The notes: generated from the letters alone by a model not told the origin. A stretch of DNA of 64,000 nucleotides from Phylloscopus collybita (GCA_027886175.1 JAJNNQ010000001.1:10560501-10624500), one strand, 5' to 3'. Shown: positions 45,906 through 59,500, numbered from the stretch's first letter. A program made the numbers and translations.

Positions 45906-48900
45906 CAAAAGCCATTGAGCAGATTTTGTTTCAGACATACTGATGAGCTCCTGTGCACATTCAGCACACAGGTTAGCAGAGCAAGAGTTTCAAGCATTTG
46001 TGCTGCAAATCAATATCTCCTCTGACAGAAGCCCAGCAGGAGCTCAGTTTGCCTGCTGTTGCAAGACATGAAGTAGAAAATGTGCATAAGCCATGCTGGC
46101 TAAGAGGAGTAGAACAAAGCTTCCCTCAGGACAGAGGGAAGTGCTGAAGCCCTTGTCTCTGGTCCGGTTCTGCAAGTAGAAGCCAACAAAATACTAATTT
46201 GGAGACCATGAGAACAAGCTTGAATGCTGTTAACACTTAGGTGAAGATCTGTATTGGTCATTCTTAGAGGTTTGTTAAGCAATCTGACAAATGGCTGGTG
46301 ATGGAGACAGCAGGATTTAGCATCCCAGCAGAATGGCAACGTGTGCTGTGGTAATCCCTGCCAGACCCTCTCATCCAAGCAAGAGCAGATCCAGCAACTT
46401 GTGCACACCCACTTTAGGTAGGGCCATTGTTCTGGGGCATTTGTGAAGTAGAAACAATTGATTCACTTGAGAGTTTCAATCTCTGGAGTAATAATGGTAC
46501 TACTGATGTGAAACAGTACTTTCAATATTTTCCTATTATTTCTAGTATTTCCTAGAAAGGCAGGAGTGTGCCAGCCCAGAACACTGAAAGCCCTGAACAA
46601 TATCCCCAGTCAAGAACTGACTGTGGGACTGTTCCTTTATAGTCATCCCTTGCCTTTATACTAACAGATCTGTCTTTAGTTACCTGGATTAGATTTGGAG
46701 ATAATAGAAGTGTTTAGTGCTCGTTAAGGTGCAAATACACAAAAATGAACCCCGCTTCTTTGGCGTCTTGGAGAACATTACTCATTTCTCAACACTTGGC
46801 ACATTCGTGATCTACATCCATTTTACTTCCTGCCACCTCCTGTGGTGACGATGTCCAGTTTTTCCAGAGGCCTCATTACTGAGCAGACTGTGCATGAAGC
46901 CTGTGAGGGAAAGCAGAGATTGCAGCTGGAAGGAAAATGAGGCAGAGCTTGCTGATTTTATGCAGAATCCAAAGGTGTCATTTCCATGGCAGAGATGGAT
47001 GTCAGACAGGACTTTGAGGCTACGCTCATCTTCAGAGCTCACACAGTGCAGCTGGATGTGTTTGTTTTCCAGGTCCAAATTCCCTGTTCTCCCACTCCCC
47101 TGTTTGGCCTTCCCAGAATACCAACTTCAGCAGGCGGAGGTTCCTTCAGCCGGGCTGTGCTGCAGGGCAGCCTCCCTCCCTCGGTCCCTTTGGTTTTCTG
47201 CTGAAGCCCAGCCTGGCTCCAGGGCTCTGGCAATGCAGAGCTCTGCAGCAAGCGCTGCTGATCCAACCTCTGCAGGCTGCTTTGGGGCTGGGAGCACAGA
47301 CCTGCCCTCCAGCGGCACCGGAGCCTCCCTGAGCCCCGCTGGAAAGCGGCTGTTTACAGACGTGCTGGATCGTTTGTGACAAAAACAGCAGCAGAAAGGC
47401 TTCTCAGTAGTCAGCACGCCTTCAAAACACCCTCAGATCCTGGCAATGTATTGGGCACATCCTTCCTGCTGTAACATTTTACTGCAGAAAATCTTGCCTG
47501 AGACCCTTTTTACACCATTTTGGCTGCCTCCTGTTAGGTGATCAACATTCTCATCTTCCCCAGAGGCCCCTTGGAAGGGATTTGCCTCCACCAGGCAGCT
47601 GTAAGCAGAGAAGAGGATCAAAGGGCATGAAGTTGACCTGCAGCAGTCCAGCAAGGTCTCACATAGATCAAAGGGTACATCCATGGTCACAGCCTGACTT
47701 CTGTGACTTCCTTGAGAGATAACTTGGCAGGAGTGTGACCCTCTCTTCACCACAGCCTCCTCTGTGCGTTTGAATGGTTTATCTGTTGGAGAGGAAGGCG
47801 TGGCTGCTGTGCACATGCTGGATGTCTTCGTTATGGGCCTTACAATTAGCTCTTTTTTGGGATGAGGCGTCATGAAGACCTCTGAACAAGCAGCCAATGC
47901 TGCAAGGCAGAGGAGGTGATTTCAGATCTCAGGCAAACATAATCATTCTGCTCTTGTCCTCTGGACTGCCCCCCTCCTCTTCCTCAGCACTGCAATTTTA
48001 TCTGAAATTGATGATCATGCCCCAGGAAAGCGAGGCTGTGCCAGAACTCTGCTCATCAATGCCCAGACAACAACCCAGACAACAACCCTCCTGCTCTGCC
48101 TCATCAGCCCCCTTTCTTCCACTGCCATTGCCCAGGACTGACCAGTGTCACAGGCTCAGGACTCTGGCGTTCATCAGGCAGTATGACTTGCTTGCCAGCA
48201 GTTCTGATTAGCAATGATAGGAAACTAAATTTATTGTGTCTAAAAAATGCAACTAGGATGTCTCAAGACTGGAAATTTTGTGTGATTTTGCCAGGTTTTA
48301 ATAGCAACTTTAAAGTTTTGGCTCACAGCCCAAACTCTGCCTTGGCTGCTCCGCTGTGGGGATGTTGCAATAGGTCTTGCAGTGTCCAGGGTGCTGCTGG
48401 CACGGTCCTGCAGCAGTTCAGGATGTGTCCAGTTGTTCTGGTTCCCCAGTGCTGCTGTAACATTCATTTCTTTCCAGCTCTCCTGTTTTCACAGGGGGCC
48501 TTTGGTGACTTTGGCAGTGCAGAAGGGACATCTAGTGGGCTGATGGGAGAGTGGGGGCAGTGCCTGTTCAGGGCAGCAGGAGAAAGCCAATTCACAGTTA
48601 CAGATTGGACTCTGGGGAACCCTTCAGTGTTACAGCACCAAGTTGTATTTAAACATTTCAGTGTACAGAGCTGGCCTGTGAGCTGGAGGCTTGAAATTCC
48701 AAAGCTTGTAATTTTTAAAAATACTCCTGGCACTTTTCAACAGTGTCAGAAGACAGGAGAGTGACAGGAAGCAGTCCAGTTTGGCAAGTTTTTGAGTGGA
48801 ACTGGAAGTTTTTTTCTTCACTGACTCAGCTTCCCAAGCCTGCAGCCACTGTTAGTATGGACTGCTTTGTGAAATTTTGTGTTAATAACCCTTAGAGGAC

Positions 48901-51339
48901 AAAGTTGGGAAAAAAATCATGACTGATGCTGTTGGCTTGCACTGTTCAATTCAGTAAAATAGGTTTGTGCCCAGTGGTTCCAGGACAGTGAGGAGGGAAG
49001 GTGAGGCTCTGTCCTGTGTGGCAGTTACAGTGTGCACGTGACAGGAGAGAGGAATGGCTTTGTTTGTACCACTGATATTTGCCGGCCTGTCACACGTCTC
49101 CAGTATCCAATCTGCAGTATTAGGATTATTTTAAGCCCTGTGTGAGGAAAGATTGTGAAACTCATATGAGTGTACATTGTTCTTTGAATGAAAAGCAGAC
49201 TTTGACTGAGGTACTTTGGTGTATGATTCTCTCTGAACTTTTTTGTAGGAAAATGTGTAGGATTGTTTTGTGACAAGTGTACGGAAAAGTGTAGAATAAG
49301 TGGACAGGAAGATTCTGCTGAGTACCCCAGACCTACTTTCTCCTTTTTCCTCTAATCCAGCTTGCCCACTGCTGCCCCATTTCCACGGCATGCATTTCCG
49401 GCTTGCAAAGGTTCCTGCTCCAGGCTGAGAATAGAAGCCTTGCTGTTATGCTGTCCTTAAATCTCTCATAATGAGTGTTACACCAAGGAAAGCAGCTGTG
49501 TCCTTTGGCTCCAGTTTTAATACTATGTTAAAGAGCAGATTATGGTGACGTTGGACGGCAGCGATGCGGAGGTAGCACAAACCATGACCAGTTTGGGGAA
49601 GGCTTTAGCAAGGATGACTAAGGACTTGGAGCTTATGCTTTAGATAACAAATCCACCCAATTGTGCTCCTTTGGAAATGTAGTCAAGCCTAACAAATCAG
49701 GGCCTTAACAGAGTTGCATTAGGGTCGTTTAATTGGACTAAGCTGGTTAATACTCACGTTGGCTTTTGTATACTCAGGGGTCCAGCACAGGAATGGTTTG
49801 CTGTTTATGCTGGCAAAATCTCATAAAATTGCAACCATGAACATTGATAAAATTGAATTCTAATGTCCTCGCAGGTAGACAGTGGATTAAAGTATTTTGA
49901 TGATTTAAGGAAGTTGGATGTAACTGCTTTCCTCTCCCTCAGTCTGGCTAGTGTGCCACAAACCATGGCTCTGTCCAGGGTTTGGGGTGTGACAGGCCAC
50001 ACAGCACAGCGGGAACAGCAGGGCTGCACAAAGACCTCAGCCTCTGTGGGACAACCTGCACTTCCTGTGTGTGGGGCGTTGTCATACTCATTATGTTTCA
50101 TGAAAGCTGGGCAAGTCCTTCCAGTAGTCCTGGAAGCCACAAATTACCATGGATTAGGTGTGTTTTCCAGGTGTTGTGAAGCCTTACAGCATGCTGTGCC
50201 TGGCTCGGGATGGTGCTTTGTTGTCACGTTAATTGTGCAATGATTCATATGTTTTTGCTAGGATTTGGAAAAGGTGGATTGTTGAGAGCGTAATTCACAC
50301 AGGTGAGGAAAAAATATTCTGAGCAGAAAGATTCTGCACACGTCAGTGTTTGGTTACATCCTCTGACAGCAAAGCCAGAGTCTAAGAGACAGAAATGAGT
50401 TCCAGATGGTTGTGGTAACTGGCAAGAAACTCATACTGAGGCTGATCTTGAGAAAATAGACAGGACACCAGAGATGAAAGAGGGGGCAGGGTGGTCCAGA
50501 TAAGGTTGATAACACATGATATATCATCTTCGGAGCATTCCAAGGCACGACAGTGAAATGAACCATTTGTTCCTGAAAGTCTGCAGAGTCTGGGTGGTGG
50601 AAAGGCTCTTGCTGTGGCTGTTCTGCTTCTGCACTGAAGGTAAAACCCCTGCAGTAACTATCCCATTTCCATGCACAAATCCCACCAGCCTTTGCTGCCC
50701 TGCAAGGATGCTGGGATAATGCAGATTACTCACTGTAAGATTGCTCCTGTTTCTTCATGTCCAGTCTAGGTCTGTCTGCACCAATTCCTTGCTATCTTGC
50801 ATATTTCTTGTTTAAATAAGGAATTCGTCTGGCATCTTACCTGTGTTCTATTTTCAGTTGTTAGTGAAGGGTGAGGCAATGTACTTAATTCTCATTACAG
50901 TTAAATCCAATTGTGATGTGGATTTAGAGAGACTTAGTAGTCTCGGCTGAGCGTGGGCTGTCTTTTTCCAGTTACTGTCATTGAACAATGCACACTGATA
51001 ACTTTTTCCATTCTAAAACCCATGGATCCAAAGGTGGTGTGATTTGGTGCCTGTGTTTTGCCCCTCTGTTGATCTCTGTAACTGTTCCTCAGTTCAGAAT
51101 TGGGTTCCTGTACATTTTGTGAGTTCACCTGTCCTGTGGGATCACCCACCTCATGATGAGACAGCAGTAAAGACTAACGTAGGCTAAGTCTGCTTTTTGG
51201 GGTAAACAGAGTGCTTTTGTCTTTTATTTCTCTTTGAACAAAGCAGCTTCTCTCAGAAAACTCTGTTCCATTCGTTTACAAATTTATGTGGAGTTCATAA
51301 ATACGAGCCGATACAAACCCCTGCATCCTCCAAACAGCC

Positions 51340-51610
51340 TCGGTCCCGAACCAGTTCTGAGGCCTGTCCCGGCTGTGGGGAACGCCCCAGGTGTGTTTTG
51401 GGCCGTGCGGAGGGGCAGAGAGCCCCCCCGGCCCCGTTCCGTGCCGCGGCGGGCGCGGTGCAGCGCAGTCCGCTCCGCGCGATCCAGGCAGGCTTTGCCG
51501 GCGCTCCCGGGCGGCCGCGGGGCTCTGTCCGCGGGCTCAGTGCTGCTGCGACCCGGGGAGCGCGGGGCGAGCGGCCGGCGTGGGGAGAGCCCGCCCCGCA
51601 CCGTGATGTG
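51340..51610 (+). promoter_or_regulatory. CRB2: CpG island, presumed CRB2 promoter and 5' UTR
   Basis: About 270 bp of CpG-dense sequence is flanked by AT-rich DNA and ends about 80 bp before the CRB2 signal-peptide ATG. There is no clear TATA box. The short island next to a start exon is the likeliest transcription start. The same orientation and distance fit a leader of 80-350 bases. It is not shared with STRBP, whose island is 21 kb away. Confidence 0.7.
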
Positions 51611-51665
51611 GCCACAGGAGGGGCTTGCTGGCCTCCAGCTCCTGTCTCTCCCCGGAGGGCTTTAG
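51606..51665 (+). promoter_or_regulatory. Upstream open reading frame in CRB2 leader
   Basis: An ATG at 51606 (G at -3) opens a 19-codon frame ending in TAG at 51663-51665, 22 bases before the CRB2 ATG and in a different frame. If transcription starts upstream of 51600, ribosomes would meet it first. It is sequence inference only. Confidence 0.4.
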
Positions 51666-51687
51666 AACGGCCACTCTTACACTTGTC

Positions 51688-51760
51688 ATGGAATTAAAGA
51701 AAACTACCTCCAGGCCGTACCATGCTGCTCTCCTGCTGCCACTTTTCCTCTTGTTTTGGG
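51688..51760 (+). CDS. CRB2: CRB2 exon 1: signal peptide
   Basis: The exon encodes residues 1-24 plus one base. The start MELKKTTSRPYHA is a basic n-region, followed by the hydrophobic core ALLLPLFLLFW, typical of a cleaved signal peptide. Cleavage is expected around residues 25-29. The start context is GTC ATG G (G at -3 and +4). An in-frame TGA at 51604-51606 closes the frame upstream. The donor is G|GTAAGT, and phase 1 fits the next exon. CRB2 is a type I membrane protein at the apical surface of epithelia. It organises polarity with PALS1/PATJ, and its signal peptide sends it into the secretory pathway. The link to the EGF exons 9 kb away rests on phase and on the absence of a better exon. 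Confidence 0.82.
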
Positions 51761-52974
51761 GTAAGTGTTTGTCTTCTGTGCCTGATTCTTACCCAGCTAC
51801 TTTGCAATAACTTTGGATCAGATCTGTGACCTGCCCTTATATTGAGCAAATTGGCATTTTACACTTAGGTTTGTAGCCTGGAAACTTTTGTCTGGAAGAT
51901 AAATAGGCATTTCATTCTAGATGTGTTTTTCCTTCTATTTATTTCTTGTCTCTTTTCATCTTTCTCCCTGTGCACATGTATGTATGCATTTATTCACAAG
52001 AACTAAAAGTAATGAAGTATTCATGTAATTAAGTATTCAGCTATTATAGTAACCATTTTTTCCATTGGAAGGGTCTAAATATTTTGGTTGTGCCCACACA
52101 GAAGAAACACAGACCTTGATTTCCATCCTATATGCTCTAGAAAGACATCTGGGCACAAGAGGATGGTACCCAGGGGAGTGTAGTGCCAGATAGAGTAGAG
52201 TATGTGGAGGGAGATCACAGGACAGGAGTGTCTCCACTTAGAAATTTTGAAAAAAGCAGATCCATCCTCAAAGTGCAAGAAGCAATGAGGTGTAACCAAA
52301 GAGCCTATCACACTGGTGGGGGGGTTGTTTTGTTTTGTGGGTTTTTTCCACACTGAAAACTTATTTTATAGCCAAAGAATTTACTTGAGTACACTGGGAT
52401 TCTCTAAGTTCCCAAGACCATGACTTTGGATTCCATTGACATCCTTATTTACAATATCTTATGTGCCCTGAAAAATAGGTATCTCTGTTTCTTCTGTAAT
52501 AGGTGCCTAGAGATCTGCTGGGCCTAGACATCTGTTTTAGTCATCCAGGGATTATAAGGTCATGTCAGGAACACGTCCAGCCTTTTACTGGAAAGTATGA
52601 TTGGGATTGAACTGCTCTCCTTATCCTGCCCTCGGCACTGCCAGACCACTTACCTGTAGGTACAAGTCAGGTTTGGTTTCTACTGAGCAAGTACAGGTAT
52701 GATCCATGACATGAAAAAATGGATGTAAAATATGGAGAGCATTGAGAAAATGCAGTCAGAGCCTTTTCTCTGCTTGTGTCTGCTGAATGCCGCACTTGGT
52801 ATTTTCCTGTATTAGCGGGTGATGTTTATGTAATTTTTGAGATTTGGAGGAAGTTTTCAGTTTTTCCTCTGACTCCCCAACAGTCTTTTTTTTTTCCCTT
52901 TTGAAGCCTCCCAAGATCTCTGTTGCTCTGACCACCTCAAACCATGAATGTCAAAATATGTTGTGATTTTTGTC

Positions 52975-52996
52975 TTTTTTTTTTTTTTTTTTTTTT
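52975..52996. repeat. Poly-T run (22)
   Basis: There are twenty-two consecutive T on the plus strand in CRB2 intron 1, followed by a pyrimidine-rich stretch. No element body was recognised beside it. Confidence 0.8.
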
Positions 52997-55900
52997 CCTT
53001 TCTTTCTCTTCCTTGTACCAGCTTCTTTGTCTGCTCCAAGTGCCTGGAATTCCTCTGGCCACGGGGAAGCAGCAGGACTGTCTTTTGTATCTAGTAACCA
53101 TAGCTACTGGTTTGGAGTGTGAAGCAATTATGGCAGCTTTGTGTTGGGCAAAGGCTGCATGGACGGATCATGGCTCCGAGGGTTTGTGCTCTTTGCCCAC
53201 TGCGCTTGTGGCTTTTCACTCCTGGAGAAAGCTCTTCTCTGGAGCACTGATTTAGTGAGAACGTGGTGTTCTGTTGGGTGCAGGTGGATGACTCTTCTTG
53301 CTGGAGCCAGCAGAGCTCGAGGAAGTGCTGATTTTCATAGTCTTTCCACCTACTCCTATTTTGCAAGGGGAATTCTGCCAGATTTTAACTGGAGGGAATG
53401 GTGCTATTTAGGTAGCACTTGTAGGTTTTTAAGGCCATAAAGAAATGTTTTTTCTTGCCCTTATAAACCGTATCACTACTACTTTTATTTCTAATTGACT
53501 GAGTCTAAATGTCATTGAAGCAAAGAATGCCTAAGCTACTTGTTGAAACCTTTTGTGGAAATTCCAAGAATGCAGTGGGCCTGGTGCAATCTGTATCCAT
53601 CCTGCAGGCAGATCCTCACTATCTCCAGTTGTTTAAAAGAAACCCCGGAGGGGCAACGGTGCAGGCTCTGCCAGTGACTCCCCTTTACTGCTGCTGCCTG
53701 GGTAATGGGAACACAATAGAATAGCTCCCAGCTAATTCCTTGTCTTTAAAAGAGATTCTGGAAGGCAAAAGGAGTGTCTTCTCACTTCTGTTCCCACAGC
53801 TCCAGCCATCAGCAGGCACAGGAATTCACATGCCTTTGGCCTGGAAGATGCTTTGGACACTTGCTGAGGGAGAGCATGTGCAAGACAAACCTTGTTTGCT
53901 ATCAGCTCTAATGCCAGCTCTTGAGATTAGCTCAGACATAGGGACAGTTTAAGGCTTACTCCAAAACTGGGGAACAAACAAATTCAATCTTTCCAGCTGT
54001 TTTGTTTATTGTCAGTACATTTAAATAAGAATTGGAAATTAAAGCCTGTGACTCACTCTAGTGAACTGAATACACAGGAAAGTCCCTGTCCCAGTGTTTG
54101 ATCTGTGGAAATGGCTGAGAGATCAGAGAATATGTGAAACATGAAGGTCAGCTTGGAGGAGTGTTTATTAAGGGAAAATACTGGGGTGTCCTGAGCACAG
54201 AAGATCAAAGAGTTACTGTGGCAATACATTCAATGCTGTCATAAACCAGGGATTCATAGCTCCTGTCTTCCTCACAGTTCTAGAGGCGTGAGAATAGAAG
54301 TTACACCTTCAAATCTGCAGTAAAACAGTGAGCAGATAATGAACACAAGCTAGCTGCCTTCTTGTTCTGTGGTAAGAATGAGTCCAATTCCCTGAAGTGG
54401 TATTTCTGACTAATGCTGTTAATGCCTTGGGCATTTGGCACTGCTGGGCCCCATGGATTGGTGCCCACTGTTTGGCACTTTTTAGCAATTCACTGGGCAA
54501 GCTGGGGGGCAGAGAGCCAGGAATCACCATCCTCCTTCTTGGAGGGGGTAAATATTCTGCATTTTTCACGAGAACCTGAGCTACACTTCTTGTGCCTGAA
54601 TGAATAAAAGTCCAGGTCTAGGCTGTGTAAATTCTATGTGAATATTTTACACCAGCAGACTGTGTACATGTATCTGGCATGAAAAACTCTGTCACACCAA
54701 AAACCTCACGTACACATGTGGTGTGGAATTTGTTGGTCTCCAGTAACAAAGAGAAACAATGTCAAAAGCAGTCTGAGAAAGTGATGGACACACAATATCT
54801 GGGTAAAACTGTAATCTGGCCTGTGTGCAGGGACGTGAGGAGATGTCTTAAAGTTGGTATCCAAGGTGGTATTTGGCTGAGACACTGGGCTTGTGTGTTT
54901 AACCTACCAAAAATCTTCAAGAGACATCAAAGTCATGAATAGTGAGGCTTTTTTTAAAACTGACTTTTCCAAAAGACACTCTTGGCATTGCTGGGATCCC
55001 TGGCATTTTGTCAGGCCATTTATTCAGTATTGTCTTAGAAGTCCTGCCTGCTGATTGCCAACACTGCTTTTGGATTAGCTAATCTTTATTTTCAGGGTTT
55101 GGGTTTTTTGGTCATAATGCCATGTCCTGCATTGCATAAATTATCAGACCTGATAAGCTGATAACCTGAGACAATAACAATAATGTTTAGTTTCAACAAG
55201 CAGATATATCTCAGAATCCTTTCTCCCTTTTAAAAAAATGGGGAGGAAGAACTTGACTCTGGGCCCCAGAGTCACCAAGTTACTCCAGCAGAGCTGGGTG
55301 GTGGGAAGCTGCTGCAGGGGCTTAGTAATTGTGATCAAGCATTGGTATTTTGGAGGGTTTCCCATTCCCACATCCTCTTTTCTGAGGCTAAATAGAAAAG
55401 CCTGCTTTTAAAGCAGTTGTCACAAATGCCACTACTGTGTTAAACAGGACAGGGAATGCAGGTTATGGAATATTTTGGGGTAGGTGAAATATCACTGCCA
55501 TTTATTAGCACATCATGAGCTCATCAGAAGTCTCAGAGAGTTTCAGGCTCTGGTTTTCTGGTGTTGGTATTACTCAGAGCAGATGCTTAGCTCAGGTCTG
55601 GATAGAAAGGTTTTAATCTCTGTGTCAAGAGAGAAATGGAGCTTGTAAAGCACCAGGGATGTGTGAAGCCACCTGAAGAGCCTTGTACCCTCCCTAAACA
55701 GGTACATGGAAGGCACTTCCTGAAGAAGGATTTGGTTTTATCCTGCCACTCCCTTCCGCAGCTGTCCTTCCAAAGTGAGCAGGGGTGGGGAGGAGAGGCT
55801 GAATGTGAAAGTCCCTTTTCAAGCCTGTCCATTCCCCTTTCTGGTTGTGGGGATCCTGGGAACAGGCCAAAGTGTGTCCCCTTTCACTAATCCTTTACAC

Positions 55901-56460
55901 TGACCAGGATAGGGAAAGATCAGCAGAGGTCAGCAGGGATTTACTAATATAAGCACATGCCTTCCTGTTGTCATGGAGACCTAACTCTCCATTCCTTTCT
56001 TCAGAGTTTATTTAGTAGTTGTGTTGCTCTGAATCCCTTCTGGTGGATGGGTTCCCTTTCTACCCTTGGCCTCAGGATCTTTCTCCAGTGGGAGGTGTGC
56101 TGGGATGAGCAGCAGGAGCACAGCCTGACTGGTGAGAATTGCCCCAGGCTGGGGTTTGACCAGTCCTGGTTTTGGAAATTGGATATCCCTCAAACTCCAG
56201 TATTGTTGTGGTGCAGCTGGGACTTGTGGTGCTCTGGGAATCCTGCTCTTGGTTGTGAACTGGTTTTTTTTTTTCCAGTTGTTGTTGTGAGTAGGGCAAG
56301 TGAAAAACATCTGAAGGAAGCTTCTTTCCACTTGAGGTGGATCTGGCTTGTCCAAGCTCATAATCGGTTTTTGCTAGGCCAGGACATAACATTCTGGCAG
56401 CCTGACTCCTCTGGCAGCTGTGTCTGTAGTTATGACCATTTTGCACAAGCTGTGCACAAC

Positions 56461-56518
56461 ATTTTCATTTTCATTTCATTTTCATTTTTCATACATTTCA
56501 TACATTTTCATTTTTCAC
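56461..56518. repeat. Imperfect (TTTTCA)n simple repeat
   Basis: About 58 bp is built from TTTTCA, TTTCA and TTTCATACA units on the plus strand, in CRB2 intron 1. It is imperfect, so it probably mutates slowly. Confidence 0.75.
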
Positions 56519-59500
56519 CCAGTGCAGGGCATGTGCATGAACAGGTATTCAGGGATGGGGATTTCCAGTAGGTACCACTGCCTCTGCTTGGTTGTTTTTT
56601 TTTTTTCTGTCCTTCAGTACAAAGGAAGCTGTGAGCTGAGAACCCCAATGCTGCCTCTTTCCTGCTGGAATTTTAAGTGATCATTAAGACACCTTTAAGG
56701 TACTTATCAGTGCAGCACTGAGCAGCTTCCACAAGGTCAGGAGTGTCTGCAGATTGACAGCATCCATCCTCTATCAGAGTTACCCAAGACTTTGAGAAAA
56801 CAAACTTGTAAAAAGCAAACCCCCCAAATAGGAGCCACTGAGTAATGCTAAAGCAGCATCTCCAATCACAGAAGTAATTGCCTAACTTCTCATTAATTTC
56901 TGATTTTTTGTGGTCAAAAAAATTGCTGTTGCAACTTTGACAAGATCACATAGTTCAGGTATAAAATATAAGATTATTGAAGTCAGTTATTAAAACAGAG
57001 CCTGGTAATGCAGCTTGTTTGCCTTAAAGTGTTACAAAAGGTCACAAACCTCATCATTTGGGGAAAATGTTTGTCAGCTACCTTTAAAGTGTAAAACCAG
57101 CCCTGTCCTGACAGAGCTCAATGAATGCTTTATATGGGACTCTGGTAGCCTTTGAAGTTCCTTCTAATCCACCCCTAAATGCCTGGAACTGTTCTTCAAA
57201 GGAGCTGTGGTCTCCTCTAGTTTCGATTCAGCATAGGCTTGCAGGATGGTATGACTGCAATACACTTCTAATGTTTGGGTTTTTTTCCCTTACAGATATC
57301 ACTAATTTATATTTTTCTTGTGAAATATAAAGGAAAACTTCTGAATGTCATTGTTAATCCAGCAACAACTCCTTTGGTTAAAAAAACTGTAAACTCTTGT
57401 CATTCAGTGATTTGCTTTACCTGGTTTTCACTGTGTTCATGAAACAGCATAGTCTGAACTACATGTTTTCATGGTTCTTGTATTGTGCAGCAGGAAAAGC
57501 TAATTTATTCGTTTTTCTTATTAGCGCTTGATGCATATTCATGTGCTATTCACATTCCTCTTATTAATCTATTCCAAAACTGAGAGCAGTAAGTGTATGC
57601 CCTAGGACTGATGGTTGAAAAGAACAAAATCAGAACTAAAAATATCAGATGTGCTCTTTGTCAAGCCAGATGTTCAGCACTGCCATGGAAGGAGTATCAG
57701 GGTTAGAATATATTCACACAGGGGCATGTTTTGTCCTTGGAAAATATTCCATATTGGTACAGGAGTGCTGGATACAGGGGAGTATGTGATACAATTTGGG
57801 GTTGGTGCTGTTAGTGTGCCTGAAGCCTCCACTGAGCCAGTCAAACACGTGGGGGATTTGCTGCCAGTTGCAGTTCACAGAATAATTTGCAGTTATTTAG
57901 ATAATTTTCATTTCTTGTGATTTACACTGCAGTGTCCTCAACCTGCTCCATGCATATCCTGTGAGCAGTGCTGTGGCACTTCAGGATATCTGTTCCAGAA
58001 AAGGAACATTTTCCTCCAAAATGCTGCCCTGCTGAAGTACATATATTAACCAGTGCTGCTGTTCATGGTCACAGTGAGTTTTGAGCAGACCAGAGATCTC
58101 CCTGGTCCCTCACTGCTGTCTTTGGTAGCCAAGAAGGCCTTTGCACTTATTAGTGGAGTTTTGTGTTGTCTGTAGTTGAGCTGTATGATAGACCAAACCA
58201 GAGAAGGTATAAAAAGGTGTGTCTGTTGTGAATGAACTTCGGGAAAGGCAGGAAATAGCAAATGGCTTTGATGTTTAGCTTTATTTGCAAAAAGCATTTT
58301 GCCTGTGTTCTTCTCATGGCAGCAGAAAGCCACGCATGAGCCTTGGCAGTGACTCAGCCTGGCTGTGCCAGCAGTGCCTGGGGATTCTGTGGAAATGGGA
58401 ATTTCTTTGCAGATGGAGTGTGCTGCAGCTCCTTCCCACCAGGCACCGGACTCGGGCTCCTTTTTTGTCCCAAACTGTGCTCCTGGCCTCCGGAAAGTGC
58501 AGGCTGGGGCCGGTTACTCATTAAGCCTACAAAGGCTCATATCTCCTGCCTAGTAAAGCTCTTTTGCGAATAGTTTCCTGGGCTTCCACTCTAATTGCCA
58601 CAGAGATTCCAGGCAGATTCCGTCATCCTTGTTTTCTGCCTGACTGGGAATCTGAGAATAAAAGGGTTGATGGCAGAATAATGGGATTGCTGGACAGTGC
58701 AGGGCTCAGCAGCTCTCCCCAACATCACATGAGAGGGGAAGGGAGGGGTGGGCCATGGAGATGATGCTGGGAAGAGAAAGGGCTGCCTAAATCCCTGAGC
58801 ACCCTCCCTCCCCCAGCAGCACGGCCTCTTAAAAGAAGACTTAGAAAAACTTCGGTCTTTGGTGGGAGGAATTTGGGGGAGGTCAGGGCAGGGGCAGGCT
58901 TTTGTAAACCAAAGTCTCCTATAAATCCCTTTCAGGCCCTGAAGCCGGTGCCTCCACCTTCAGGTACAAAGAGACTGAGGAGCTGATGGGGCAGAGCTGA
59001 TAGAGCTCCACTGACACGGATTAACTACTGGGGATGGATAAGGTGCACCAGAGCAAGGCAAACGTCACCAAAACTGGGCCAGGATAATGCTGGCACCAGC
59101 GAGAGGATGGGGACGTGATCCTGGCGAGTCCTTAGCATAGAGCGTGGCACGGTGAAACAACATTCCTCATGGAGCAGGGAGGGCTGAGAGAGTTGCAGGG
59201 GTTTGGGATCCTGCCCTCTCTCCACCTGCAGCTTTGTGGGGTTTGCAGAGGCTGAGGCCTGCCACTACCTGGGCCAAGGCTACATAGAGAGGGCAGCAGA
59301 AAGGGTGAAGATCTGCTTGCCCAAAGGCTTCGAGTGATGGCTTGACTTCCAGCTCCAGGGAAGGCTGGATTGTCTCACCAGTAGCAATTTCTTAGATACC
59401 GTTTGCTCCTTCATGAGCTTTATCTCTGCTTTGAGACCATTTTTCATAGACATTTTCCAAACATCTGCTATATTGTTGTTTGCAGAGTTACTTCCAAGTT

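Larger units (their letters stand above)
30151..51339. other. Intergenic spacer between STRBP and CRB2
   Basis: About 21 kb lie between the two divergent CpG islands. Apart from the unidentified frame at 30494-30748, no gene is supported: open frames are short, lack family resemblance and have no phase-matched splice partners. No tRNA box pair was found. The spacer has one MIR remnant (36960-37025), a diverged duplication (45645-45873), simple repeats (43518-43547, 44868-44879, 45888-45905) and AT-rich patches with homeobox-type TAATTG motifs (38755-38920 and 49665-49770) that could be enhancers. Confidence 0.65.

Noticed and set aside
51234..51665. 143-codon frame over the CRB2 CpG island
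   Set aside because: The composition is that of a GC-rich leader, there is no family resemblance, and it ends before the CRB2 ATG in another frame.
55957..56571. 204-codon frame in CRB2 intron 1
   Set aside because: It runs into the TTTTCA simple repeat and has Trp/Phe-rich translation typical of non-coding DNA. It lacks EGF cysteine spacing.
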